A DNA stretch of 25,968 bases from JAYKJB01 sp035284745 [NCBI: Candidatus Sericytochromatia bacterium] (GTDB lineage Bacteria; Cyanobacteriota; Sericytochromatia; S15B-MN24), in NCBI GenBank assembly GCA_035284745.1, contig JAYKIL010000036.1:1-25968 (forward strand), given 5' to 3'. Each line of letters opens with the position of its first letter. The stretch's first letter is position 1. This document shows, piece after piece, positions 1 through 7,841 of the stretch. The notes beneath the pieces were generated by a model. That model saw nothing but the letters and a program-made list of their open reading frames with translations, was not told where the DNA came from and did no database searches. The translations under genes were made by a program, and so were the position numbers.

Positions 1-3000
1 ACGACGGCTGTGCCGTCTGTCGCTTCTTCAATGTCTGCGAGCACGTGGCTGCTGTACATTGTCAGGGGGGCGCCAAAAATATCCAGGGGATGCCCGCTGA
101 CATAAACACCCAGCAGCTCTTTTTCCAAAGCCAGGGCTTCATCGGCGCTCAGCGGCGCAACGGTCGGTAATTTTGGCCTTGGCGCCGCAAAACTTTCCGT
201 GTCGGGTCCGGCGGGGGCGAGCGCGAACAGAGAAATCTGCCCCGACGCTTGCTCTTTTTGTTTGCGAGATGCTCGCTCTACCGCCTCGTCAAGGGCGGAT
301 AATAACTGGGCTCGGTGGGGTTTCCCGGGCAACGCGTCGAAGGCCCCCGCCTTAATCAGGCTTTCGATACAGCGCTTGTTGACCGCTTTCATATCCACTT
401 GTTCGCAAAAATCATAAAAGTCTTGGAACGCGCCGTGTTCTTCGCGGGCGGCGAGAATGGCCTCGACGGGCGCTGTGCCCACATTTTTGATAGCCGCCAT
501 CCCGATACGAATTTCACCCTCCTTAATCGTGAAGTCCACCTCGGAGGTATTGATGTCGGGCGGGGTGACCTTGATTCCCATTTGGTGGCAGTTGTGGATG
601 TACAACTGAACCTTGTCCTGGGTTCCCATGACGCTCGATAACAGAGCACACATATATTCGATGGGATAATGGGCCTTCAAATAGGCGGTGCGGAACGTGA
701 CCACCGCGTAGGCCGCCGAGTGAGACTTGTTAAACCCGTATTCGGCGAACTTGGCAAGGTTATCGAACAGTGCTTCGGCTTTGTCTTTTGGATGGCCGTT
801 GTCTGCGGCCCCTGCCAAAAAGATTCCTTTTTGCTTCTCCATTTCTTCGGGCTTTTTTTTGCCCATCGCTCGGCGCAGCAAGTCGGCTTGACCCAAGGAG
901 TAGCCACTGTAGACCTGGGCGATCTGCATGACCTGTTCTTGGTAGATGCAGTTGTGCACATACAGGTCGTTGGCCACGAAATTATGAATGCCCTCTACCG
1001 TGATGTCGTAGACCCTTTCAAGGCCACAGGGAGCAATGCTTTCAATGGGTACCCAACGAACGCGAGAGAGTTTTTCAAATTCAAACGCCACCGCGTTTTT
1101 CAACAATCGGACGGCCGATGTGTCAGCATCGAGATCCTGCAGGGCCCCATCGAAGGCACGCAGGTTACCCACCTGGAAGTTGGTGGAGGCTTGGAAGGAG
1201 AAGTCTTCCAGGCCATAGTGTGAGACCGGCGCTCCCACAAGGTCGCCAGGCTTGAGCGTTTGAAGCTCTTTCCAACCTTGGGCCGTCAAGAACTGATGGT
1301 CCGCCGTGGCTTTGATTTCGCGACCATCCGCCGTCTTGAGCCGATAAACTGCTTTGGTTCCCTGGTCATAGAAATGGGTCACACGGGCAATGCTTGGTTT
1401 ATAGGAGGCATCGACCCCTTCCACCAGCATGTGATCGCGTTCCCGGATGCTATCAAGCCTGATTTTCGCGCCAGAAATGGCGTCCCGAACCAAGGTGTCG
1501 CCCGTGAGGCAAGTACCGTAGGTGTCTTTCAGGATCGGTTCGAGCGAGGCGTGGGGGTAATCAATGGCCTCACGCCCGTGTTTGCGGTTGATGAAACCCT
1601 CCACCATGCCTGATTGCAGGGGGCCGGGCCGATACAATGCGAGGAGAGCAGCCAAGTCTTCGAAAGTGCTGGGCTGCAATTGCGATACCAGTTTGCGCAT
1701 CCCCTCCGACTCTAACTGGAAAATACCCACGGCATCGCCGCTGCAAAGAAGTTCATAGGTTTTGGGATCGTCCATGGGGACCTGCGCCCAGTCGATGTCC
1801 AGGCCGCGGAATTGTTTGATAAATCGCAAAGCCTTCGCAATCATGGTCAGATTGCGCAAGCCCAAAAAGTCCATTTTGAGCAGGCCCATCATCTCGAGGT
1901 ACTTCTGCTCGTATTGGGTAGCGACGAAGCCGGAATCGTCTTTCCCGGCTTTTTGCAGCGGGACCAAGGTGTCGAGTGGGTCCCGGGAGATCACCACACC
2001 CGCGGCGTGAATCCCGGTGTTGCGAACGTAACCTTCAAGTTTTCGCGCCATCGAAATGAGGTCGCCCACCTGGGGGTCCGCCTTGGCTGCGCCGTCGAGT
2101 TCCGTGCCCGGTTCGGTGGCTTTTTCCAAGGTAATGCCCAGTTCTGCCGGGACCAGTTTGCAGAGTCGGTTGGTCTCAGAGAATGGAAATTCCAGCACGC
2201 GGCCCGTGTCTTTGATGGCGGCTTTGGCGCCTAACGTACCAAAAGTAACGATTTGTGCCACCTTGTCGTAACCATATTTTTCCTGAACATACTTGATGAC
2301 TTCTCCACGCCGCTCGATGCAGAAGTCCACATCGATATCCGGCATACTAACCCGTTCGGGGTTTAAGAAGCGCTCAAACAGAAGATTGTAGGGCAGTGGG
2401 TCAATGTCTGTGATGCCCAGACAATAAGCGACAATGGACCCTGCTGCTGAACCACGACCGGGGCCGACTTCGATGCCGTTCGACTTGGCCCAGGCAATGA
2501 AGTCCCAGACGATGAGGAAATAGCCCGGAAAGCCCATCCTCGTCATCATTTCGAGTTCGTACTCGATTCGTTCCCGAATCGCTTGCGTCAAATCAGGGTA
2601 ACGTTTGGCAGCCCCTTCCCACGTCAGGTGGGCCAGATAACTGCTTTCCGTGAACCCCTCGGGCAAAGGGTATTGTGGCAATTGGGGTTTGCCCAGCTCG
2701 ATCACCAGGTTGCATTTGCTGGCCACCTCAAGCGTGTTGGCAAGCGCCTCCGGGGTTTCGCGGAAGCGTTCCCACATCTCTTGTTCACTCTTGATGTAGA
2801 ACTGGTCGGTTTTGTAGAGCTTGTTGGGATCCGACAACAACTTGCCCGATTGTATGCAGACCAGCGCGTCGTGCGTTTTATAGTCTTCGTGACAGGTGTA
2901 GTGGGCATCGTTCGAGGCGACCAGTTTGACACCCAGTTCTGTGGAAAATTCCCGCAAGGTGCGGTTTACGATGTGCTGCTCATCCAGCCCGTGGTCTTGC

Positions 3001-3530
3001 AATTCAAAATAAAAGTCTTCGCCCCGTAAAGACTTGAACCACTGTGCTCTTTCGTAGGCGCCATCGATGTCGCCTGCCAGTATTTTTTGTGGTATCTCAG
3101 AACCCAGACATCCCGAGAGCAATACCAAACCATCGCTGTATTGCTCCAACAGTTCGTAATCAACCCTCGGTTTGTAGTAAAAGCCTTCCAGATGGCTTGT
3201 GGAAACCATTTTCACCAGGTTCCGGTATCCTTGCCGGTTCTTTACCAGCGCAATCAGGTGAAAGGTGCGATTGGGACTTTGCTTCCCGTAACTGCTGCGG
3301 TCTTTCCGATCTTTGCAGACGTAGAGTTCACAACCAATGATCGGCTTGACACCTTTCTTTTTGGCTTCGCAGTAGAATTCGAGCGCGCCATACATCACCC
3401 CATGGTCAGTCAGAGCAATGGCGGGCTGCTCCAGCTCCGCCACCCGTTTAATCAGGCGGGATGAACGGTTGGCGCCATCAAGCAGCGAGTATTCGGAATG
3501 GACGTGCAGGTGAACGAACTTACCGGCCAC
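1..3530 (-). CDS. dnaE: DNA polymerase III alpha subunit (replicative polymerase), interrupted by an in-frame intein; C-terminal end outside window
   Basis: Catalytic subunit of the chromosomal replicase. One uninterrupted reverse-strand frame of 1176 codons runs off the left edge. The GTG start at 3530-3528 has an upstream AAGGGGAG. An N-terminal PHP domain opens with HLHVHSEYSLLDG. The polymerase domain carries PDIDVDF (about residues 397-403) and MDFLGLR with Asp554. These give the three metal-binding aspartates of the C-family palm, at almost the same positions as in E. coli DnaE (401, 403, 555). YQEQVM, GYSLGQADLLRRAMG and KFAEYGFNKSHS follow, then an HhH-like stretch (AGAFDAL). Residues 674-860 are an intein (separate entry). 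Without it about 989 residues are visible, so roughly the last 170 of a normal 1160-residue DnaE (OB-fold and clamp/tau-binding end) lie outside. The reading frame is clean on both sides of the intein, so I infer a functional gene after splicing. Confidence 0.97.
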   Translation of the reverse strand, partial: MAGKFVHLHVHSEYSLLDGANRSSRLIKRVAELEQPAIALTDHGVMYGALEFYCEAKKKGVKPIIGCELYVCKDRKDRSSYGKQSPNRTFHLIALVKNRQGYRNLVKMVSTSHLEGFYYKPRVDYELLEQYSDGLVLLSGCLGSEIPQKILAGDIDGAYERAQWFKSLRGEDFYFELQDHGLDEQHIVNRTLREFSTELGVKLVASNDAHYTCHEDYKTHDALVCIQSGKLLSDPNKLYKTDQFYIKSEQEMWERFRETPEALANTLEVASKCNLVIELGKPQLPQYPLPEGFTESSYLAHLTWEGAAKRYPDLTQAIRERIEYELEMMTRMGFPGYFLIVWDFIAWAKSNGIEVGPGRGSAAGSIVAYCLGITDIDPLPYNLLFERFLNPERVSMPDIDVDFCIERRGEVIKYVQEKYGYDKVAQIVTFGTLGAKAAIKDTGRVLEFPFSETNRLCKLVPAELGITLEKATEPGTELDGAAKADPQVGDLISMARKLEGYVRNTGIHAAGVVISRDPLDTLVPLQKAGKDDSGFVATQYEQKYLEMMGLLKMDFLGLRNLTMIAKALRFIKQFRGLDIDWAQVPMDDPKTYELLCSGDAVGIFQLESEGMRKLVSQLQPSTFEDLAALLALYRPGPLQSGMVEGFINRKHGREAIDYPHASLEPILKDTYGTCLTGDTLVRDAISGAKIRLDSIRERDHMLVEGVDASYKPSIARVTHFYDQGTKAVYRLKTADGREIKATADHQFLTAQGWKELQTLKPGDLVGAPVSHYGLEDFSFQASTNFQVGNLRAFDGALQDLDADTSAVRLLKNAVAFEFEKLSRVRWVPIESIAPCGLERVYDITVEGIHNFVANDLYVHNCIYQEQVMQIAQVYSGYSLGQADLLRRAMGKKKPEEMEKQKGIFLAGAADNGHPKDKAEALFDNLAKFAEYGFNKSHSAAYAVVTFRTAYLKAHYPIEYMCALLSSVMGTQDKVQLYIHNCHQMGIKVTPPDINTSEVDFTIKEGEIRIGMAAIKNVGTAPVEAILAAREEHGAFQDFYDFCEQVDMKAVNKRCIESLIKAGAFDALPGKPHRAQLLSALDEAVERASRKQKEQASGQISLFALAPAGPDTESFAAPRPKLPTVAPLSADEALALEKELLGVYVSGHPLDIFGAPLTMYSSHVLADIEEATDGTAV
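951..1511 (-). other. Contiguous mini-intein inside DnaE (187 residues, no homing endonuclease)
   Basis: A protein-splicing element, in frame within dnaE. The extein reads ...LKDTYGT | CIYQEQVMQIAQ..., a normal DnaE sequence once the insert is removed. The first residue is Cys (codon 1511-1509) in block A, CLTGDTLV. Block B is GREIKATADHQFLT, with the expected Thr69-x-x-His72. Block F is VYDITVEGIHNFVANDL. Block G ends YVHN, with penultimate His186 and terminal Asn187, followed by extein Cys+1 (codon 950-948). All catalytic residues for class 1 splicing are present: Cys1, block B Thr/His, block F Asp/His, His-Asn and Cys+1. Only about 70 residues separate blocks B and F, too few for a LAGLIDADG endonuclease and without such motifs, so this is a mini-intein. 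Its site differs from that of the cyanobacterial split DnaE intein (KFAEY/CFNKSHS), which is empty here (KFAEYGFNKSHS). Confidence 0.95.
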
Positions 3531-3600
3531 AGTCTCTCCCCTTCTCGTTTCAATCTAAGTCGGCTCGCGAGTCTGCCGCCTCGTTAACCGCTGAGACCGT

Positions 3601-3630
3601 ATGTTAGATCGCTGAACCTTCGCTTGTCTA
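3601..3630 (-). promoter_or_regulatory. Candidate promoter for dnaE
   Basis: On the reverse strand TAGACA (3630-3625, 5 of 6 matches to the -35 consensus) is followed after 18 bases by TAACAT (3606-3601, 4 of 6 to the -10). This would give a leader of roughly 60 bases before the GTG start. It lies in the 254-base divergent region between dnaE and the next gene (3531-3784). I found no equally good promoter for the rightward gene in that region, though it is AT-rich from about 3670 to 3770. Prediction by eye only. Confidence 0.4.
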
Positions 3631-3784
3631 TGACAGATACACGCTTTCCGTGCCTTGGGACACCCTCAAAATTTTTATAAGGGCGACTAGCAAGTTTTGC
3701 GCATTGTGCGGTATAAGTTTAATGTCAGGTTAATTTGATAACCACGGCTTATTAAAGCTTACTTAACAGCCGCGAGGAAGATCG

Positions 3785-4087
3785 ATGCGCAATATTTTAA
3801 CGTTTGTATGCCCCGAATTAGATACCACTTACGATGCGGCATACAAAGAATTGGCACAGTATCTTGAGTTGTCGATTGAAGAGGCGATGAACCGGTTCGC
3901 GCCCGATGACGCGATCGCCCGCCTGCGTTACCACCGCCGTCAAGCCCGTCGTCGGGCTGTTTTCCAGGAACTGGCAACGGAACTGGGAGTGGACGCAACG
4001 ACGGTCTTTTCAGCGTGTTCGGCGGATGGCGCTCAGATCCTGCTCGACGCGCTACAGAGCAAGCGTGAGGCGCGCCTTTTGGCCTAG
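3785..4087 (+). CDS. Hypothetical protein, 100 residues
   Basis: I do not recognise this family. The ATG has a good ribosome-binding site (GAGGAAG, 4 bases upstream) and the frame ends just before a strong rho-independent terminator, so it looks like a real monocistronic gene. The protein is soluble and predicted mostly helical, with an acidic N-terminal half (Glu/Asp-rich, LSIEEAMNRF) and a very basic stretch near residues 47-58 (RLRYHRRQARRR). There is no signal peptide, membrane segment or cysteine cluster. It is divergent from dnaE, and the next gene, ubiB, is separated by the terminator. A small nucleic-acid-binding or regulatory protein is possible from the basic patch, but this is a guess. 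Confidence 0.7.
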   Translation: MRNILTFVCPELDTTYDAAYKELAQYLELSIEEAMNRFAPDDAIARLRYHRRQARRRAVFQELATELGVDATTVFSACSADGAQILLDALQSKREARLLA

Positions 4088-4105
4088 TCTTGCCGCGCTT
4101 TTGAG

Positions 4106-4130
4106 GCTCCCCTCATGGGGAGCTTTTTTT
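4106..4130 (+). terminator. Rho-independent terminator
   Basis: A perfect 7-bp stem (GCTCCCC / GGGGAGC) with a TCAT loop is followed directly by seven T residues. It begins 18 bases after the stop of the 100-residue gene and separates it from ubiB. Confidence 0.9.
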
Positions 4131-4163
4131 ATGGGATTCGAGAAGGAAGCACGATCTTCAGGG

Positions 4164-4186
4164 CGGCTGTTTTTGCTTCACAGCCG
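4164..4186. repeat. Inverted repeat upstream of ubiB
   Basis: A perfect 7-bp inverted repeat, CGGCTGT / ACAGCCG, with a 9-base spacer lies 57 bases before the ubiB start. The bases after it (TGCTGTTTTGC) contain only a short T run, so it may be a weak second terminator or an operator. Its role cannot be decided from sequence. Confidence 0.4.
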
Positions 4187-4242
4187 TGCTGTTTTGCGCG
4201 TGTTAGACTGAGGGCGTCCGTGTTTCAGGCAGTGAGTTCCCT

Positions 4243-6078
4243 ATGGCTGAATTAAAGTCTCCACCGAGTGCGCCCACGCCCGCCCAGCGTCGTTCCGAAA
4301 TTGCATCGATCCTTTTTAAGCACGGCCTGGATACCTTGCTGTACCACCTCAGCTTGGTCGACTTTTTGCCCGCAACGTTGCGTGGACGGCTCTCTAAATA
4401 TTTGGTGACAGCCAGAAATTTGACCGATGAAGGGGACGAGGTTGAACTGCGGCTGCCGTTGCCCCAGGTGTTACGAACGGTTTTGGAGGAACTTGGGCCG
4501 ACTTTTGTGAAACTGGGCCAGGTCTTGTCGACCCGTGCTGATCTTCTGCCTCCTCCCTACATTCAAGAACTTTCGAAACTACAAGAGCGGGTCACGGCGA
4601 TCGATTGGTCTCAGATGGAGGAAGTGCTCCTCGATGAATGGAACGGTCGGGTGCGCGCGCGGAATTTGGGTGAAGCGGAGGCCGGGTCTGCACGGCAGAT
4701 TTTCCAGGAGTTTGACCCATTTCCTTTGGCCGCTGGCAGTATCGGTCAGGTCTACAAGGCCACGATTTTGGATCCTGACACGCGGCAACCCCAAAATGTG
4801 ATCGTGAAGTTGCAGCGCCCCGGCGTGAGTGGGGTGGTCGAAGCGGACCTCGCCTTGCTGAGAGATTTCGCTCGCACGCTGAGTAAAAATTTTGAATGGG
4901 CGCGCTTTTACAATGTGCAGGAGATTGTGGAGGAGTTCTCTGGGGTGATTCGCGGTGAAATGGACTTCACGCGAGAAGCGACGAACACGGAAATTATTGG
5001 TGTCTCCCTGAAAAAACATTACGCCAAGCAGGTGTCGACACCGCGGGTGTACTGGGAGTATTCCTCTCATCGCATGCTGACGTTGGAATTTGTCGAAGGG
5101 GCAAAAATTTCGACGTTGTTTCCGGGCTACGAGTCTCCTCTGGGCACGGCGGCGCCTTTGGTTTTAAATGAGGAGCAAAAGAAAACGCTGGCTCAGACCA
5201 TCACCAACGTCTTTTTGCAGCAAATTTTCGTTGATGGGTTTTTTCACGCCGATCCTCACCCCGGTAACTTGATGGTGAGATGGGATTGGAAGCTGAATCG
5301 ACCTGAGATTGTTTTGATCGATTTTGGGATGGTGGGACGCTTGGATCCCCGCTCCCGTGATCTTCTGATCGATTTTTTATTGGCGATTGTTCAGTTTGAT
5401 GCCGCCCGGGCAACCGAGAGAATCCTGGAATATGGACAGCCCAGTCGCAACATCGATCGTCACGCGTTGGCGACAGAGTTAGACCACTTGCTGCGGTCGG
5501 TGTTGGGAAAACCCATCAAAGAGGTGGAGGTCGGACAACTTTTACAGCAAATCCTCAATTTGATGGTTCAGTATCGCGTTCGGATGCCACCCAGCTTTTT
5601 GATGATGGCGCGAGTCTTCGTCACCATCGAAGGAACTAATCGCCAATTGGACGACGAGTACATGTTGATTAAGGTGGCTGAGCCTTTCATCATGCAGACC
5701 TTGACCGATCAGTTTTTTGCGCAACTGAATCGGCAGGAACTGGCCCGCACCGCGATCGACTGGCGGAATATTGCGGTCAGAACGCCGCGGCAACTCGACG
5801 ACATTCTGACCCAACTGAATGCAGGCCGTTTGCGCTTTGAGCACAACGTCATTGGCACCGAGCACCTGCAGCGCACCATCGCCGTCATCGGCAACAAAAT
5901 CAGCTTTTCGCTGTTGGTGGCTGCCATGATCTTGGGGGCCGCGATCATTATGCACGCTCCGACGAGTTATCGATTGTTCGGCTACCCTGTGCTGAGTCTT
6001 GGCCTGTTTTCTGTCTCGGCGTTGATGGCCCTGTGGTTGATTGTCTCGATTATGCGCTCGGGTACGCTGCGACAGTAG
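4243..6078 (+). CDS. ubiB: UbiB/ABC1 (AarF) family atypical protein kinase-like ATPase
   Basis: Membrane-associated ABC1/UbiB protein of the protein-kinase-like fold. Family members support isoprenoid-quinone synthesis or lipid homeostasis through ATPase activity. Signature motifs are all present: the KxGQ motif (KLGQ, residues 90-93), the Ala-rich nucleotide loop AAGSIGQVY (163-171) replacing the usual Gly-rich loop, VKLQRPG with the ATP-binding Lys (about 189), EFVEG, the catalytic loop HADPHPGN (335-342) and DFG (360-362). Two hydrophobic segments near residues 550-605 are the usual C-terminal transmembrane hairpin. The length of 611 is somewhat above the typical 540-560. ATG start; the ribosome-binding site is weak. 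No quinone-ring gene is adjacent, though mqnA lies further right, so a role in menaquinone rather than ubiquinone biology is a possible inference. Confidence 0.93.
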   Translation: MAELKSPPSAPTPAQRRSEIASILFKHGLDTLLYHLSLVDFLPATLRGRLSKYLVTARNLTDEGDEVELRLPLPQVLRTVLEELGPTFVKLGQVLSTRADLLPPPYIQELSKLQERVTAIDWSQMEEVLLDEWNGRVRARNLGEAEAGSARQIFQEFDPFPLAAGSIGQVYKATILDPDTRQPQNVIVKLQRPGVSGVVEADLALLRDFARTLSKNFEWARFYNVQEIVEEFSGVIRGEMDFTREATNTEIIGVSLKKHYAKQVSTPRVYWEYSSHRMLTLEFVEGAKISTLFPGYESPLGTAAPLVLNEEQKKTLAQTITNVFLQQIFVDGFFHADPHPGNLMVRWDWKLNRPEIVLIDFGMVGRLDPRSRDLLIDFLLAIVQFDAARATERILEYGQPSRNIDRHALATELDHLLRSVLGKPIKEVEVGQLLQQILNLMVQYRVRMPPSFLMMARVFVTIEGTNRQLDDEYMLIKVAEPFIMQTLTDQFFAQLNRQELARTAIDWRNIAVRTPRQLDDILTQLNAGRLRFEHNVIGTEHLQRTIAVIGNKISFSLLVAAMILGAAIIMHAPTSYRLFGYPVLSLGLFSVSALMALWLIVSIMRSGTLRQ

Positions 6079-6140
6079 GTCGTGCGTTCTGCTCGAACAC
6101 TTTGCGCTGAGCGCCTCAGCAGGCGTTGATGGGGGCTGGT

Positions 6141-6833
6141 TCAGCGACGACCCTCATTCTTTTTTTTAGGTTTGGCCTTTTTGTTGTTCGGAGGTTCTTT
6201 CTTGCCACCCCCAAACAGTTTCAGAATGGCTGCAAGGATTCCGCCGGAAGCCTCTTTGGTCCCCGGTTGGATGTAATGCTGCCTGACAAGCTTATGCTTT
6301 TTGTCGAGTTTATAGGCCTGCTCAAAGGCTTTTTGAGCGGGGGTCTTTAGACCCTGCTGGGTGTATGCCAATCCCAAAAACGCTGGGTAGTCTGCCACCG
6401 TGGGATCTAAGCGCGCGGCCTCTTTGTAGAACTGGATCGCTTTTGAAAAATTCTTGTTTTTGTGCGCGTTTTTGCCCTGGTCGAACTGGTTGATAGCTTG
6501 GTTTTTTCGGGCTGCGCTGAGTCCACCATCCTCTTCGATGCCCCCGCCACCTCCGGCGGCTCCGTTCTTTCCGGGAGCTTTGCCCTGGTTTGCAAAACCC
6601 AAACGGCGCGCAAAATCATACTCTGCACGTTCCTCGTCGTCTTTAAGAACGTTGTAGGCGTTGGTTATTTTTCCAAAGCGCGCGGTGGCCTCCTCCCGCT
6701 TCTCAGCGTCGTCCGGAAAGCGGTCTGGGTGAAGTTCAATCGCCAGTTTCTTGTATGCCTTTTTAATCTCCTCTGGCGTGGCGTTTTCATCCACGTCGAG
6801 AATTTCGTAAAGGTCCTCCTCCCAAAGCTCCAA
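6141..6833 (-). CDS. J-domain (DnaJ-like) protein with TPR region
   Basis: The N-terminal J domain (about residues 6-75) starts LYEILDVDENATPEEIKKAYKKLA and carries the Hsp70-stimulating HPD motif at 35-37. A Gly-rich linker (GGGGGIEEDGG) follows, then one or two tetratricopeptide-like helical repeats (about residues 115-185, containing FSKAIQFYKEAARLDP and AQKAFEQAYKLDK) and a Lys-rich basic tail. It lacks the zinc-finger and C-terminal domains of true DnaJ, so it is a specialised DnaK co-chaperone, likely with TPR-mediated client or partner binding. I chose the TTG at 6833 because GAGG lies 8 bases upstream and no ATG precedes the J domain. It begins 16 bases after the upstream unknown gene and is probably co-transcribed with it. 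230 residues. Confidence 0.85.
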   Translation of the reverse strand: MELWEEDLYEILDVDENATPEEIKKAYKKLAIELHPDRFPDDAEKREEATARFGKITNAYNVLKDDEERAEYDFARRLGFANQGKAPGKNGAAGGGGGIEEDGGLSAARKNQAINQFDQGKNAHKNKNFSKAIQFYKEAARLDPTVADYPAFLGLAYTQQGLKTPAQKAFEQAYKLDKKHKLVRQHYIQPGTKEASGGILAAILKLFGGGKKEPPNNKKAKPKKKNEGRR

Positions 6834-6849
6834 ACGATGTTCCTCTGTT

Positions 6850-7560
6850 TCAGGCTAGCAGGCGACGGGCGGTGTCGATGCGGGTGGTGTAATCGGCAGC
6901 AAATAGATCTTCTGATGGAACGGACTGAACGGGGCGAATGGCGACCACTGGCCCTAAGCAACGAATCACAGTTTGAGTCACCGGGTGGTGGGACCATTGG
7001 AACAGGGCCTCGGGACGCATTCGCGCAGCTTGGCCCCAGTAACGCTCCGCAGCGTGATAATAGTCGATGCCGTCGGAATCGTCGAGGGCCGCGCAGCAAT
7101 GGCCCGCCAATTCGAACGCGATGCCCAGGCAGACAAGTTCCCCGTTGTCGACACGAGGGATCCCACGAACGCTCCGGATGGCTTCCTCGACAAAAAGCAA
7201 TGCCCGCCTGACCGCGGCGCGACTGGTTCTTTGGCGTCCGGACTCGTGAAAAAGGGCGCCGGCGCGCAACAGGTCGTAAATCACCTGATGGAACGAGCCG
7301 AACCCAGAAAAGTGGTAGTCCAACAGTTCATCACCCGACAGGTCGAGTCCCAGTTTGTGCTGGGCCAATATCTCCAGGCAACGGCCCGCCGCATAATGTT
7401 GGCCCAGTTGAACCAGGTGGCTGACCAAACGAGCCACCTCCTGATCCGAGGTGCGCACGGCCCTCAAAATGGCATCGCTGACGGCTTGCTGGCACGTTAC
7501 ATCAAACGTGAAGCCTTCCGAATCTGGAACCCATAGATCGACAGGATCTTGAGCGTCCAT
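6850..7560 (-). CDS. Hypothetical protein, 236 residues
   Basis: I do not recognise a domain. The protein is soluble, mainly helical and rich in Ala, Leu, His and Cys, with no signal peptide or membrane segment. Helical pairs around residues 40-75 and 100-150 (such as RRALLFVEEAIRSVRG) suggest an alpha-helical repeat or scaffold fold, but no clear TPR consensus is visible. A TTG 18 bases upstream would add six residues. I prefer the ATG at 7560-7558 because the GGAGG at 7576-7572 overlaps that TTG and lies 11 bases before the ATG. The downstream J-domain/TPR gene follows after only 16 bases, so the two probably form an operon and this product may be a partner or client of the chaperone. That is inference from position only. 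Confidence 0.7.
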   Translation of the reverse strand: MDAQDPVDLWVPDSEGFTFDVTCQQAVSDAILRAVRTSDQEVARLVSHLVQLGQHYAAGRCLEILAQHKLGLDLSGDELLDYHFSGFGSFHQVIYDLLRAGALFHESGRQRTSRAAVRRALLFVEEAIRSVRGIPRVDNGELVCLGIAFELAGHCCAALDDSDGIDYYHAAERYWGQAARMRPEALFQWSHHPVTQTVIRCLGPVVAIRPVQSVPSEDLFAADYTTRIDTARRLLA

Positions 7561-7656
7561 ACCAAGACTTGCCTCCAATTTTTGGCCCGCGAAGGGCCGA
7601 TGTGGTGTGGATCATCCCTGTTAGGATGGATGGTTTTGCCGGTGCCCATCCGCCGA

Positions 7657-7668
7657 ACCGATATCGGT
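7657..7668. promoter_or_regulatory. 12-bp perfect palindrome in divergent intergenic region
   Basis: ACCGATATCGGT is a perfect dyad in the 281-base region between the leftward operon (start 7560) and the rightward transporter (start 7842). Size and position fit a dimeric repressor operator, but no regulator gene is adjacent. No convincing promoter could be assigned in this region. Confidence 0.35.
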
Positions 7669-7777
7669 ACGCGGCTGTTACCCCCCACTACCCCTCTTTT
7701 ACCCATCGCGAAGCCACTGTAGACGCCTCACCCACGTGCATACGCGCACCTTTTCTCGTCATCAAGCCCCTGTTGCA

Positions 7778-7799
7778 CCCGCAGGAGGCCTCCGGCGGG
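7778..7799. repeat. 22-bp inverted repeat upstream of the APC transporter
   Basis: CCCGC-A-GGAGG / CCTCC-G-GCGGG is a near-perfect dyad with a single A/G mismatch and no spacer, ending 42 bases before the transporter start. No T tract follows on either strand, so it is not a standard terminator. It could be an operator or a leader hairpin. The rest of 7561-7841 shows nothing I can name. Confidence 0.4.
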
Positions 7800-7841
7800 T
7801 AAGATGTGTGGGTCTTTTCCCTACCGGAGTGAGGAGTCAGC

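Noticed and set aside
961-1560. Possible frameshift or pseudogene in dnaE, suggested by a stretch not matching DnaE
   Set aside because: The stretch is an in-frame intein with all splicing motifs; the extein is continuous on both sides.
389-3464. Several frames of 60-185 codons on both strands inside the dnaE region (for example 669-1223 and 2583-3029 on the plus strand)
   Set aside because: They are shadows of the single open dnaE frame, whose translation is conserved throughout. They lack ribosome-binding sites and recognisable products.
6106-6120. Hairpin GCTGAG/CTCAGC between convergent ubiB and the J-protein gene
   Set aside because: Only six pairs and no T tract on either strand, so not supported as a terminator.
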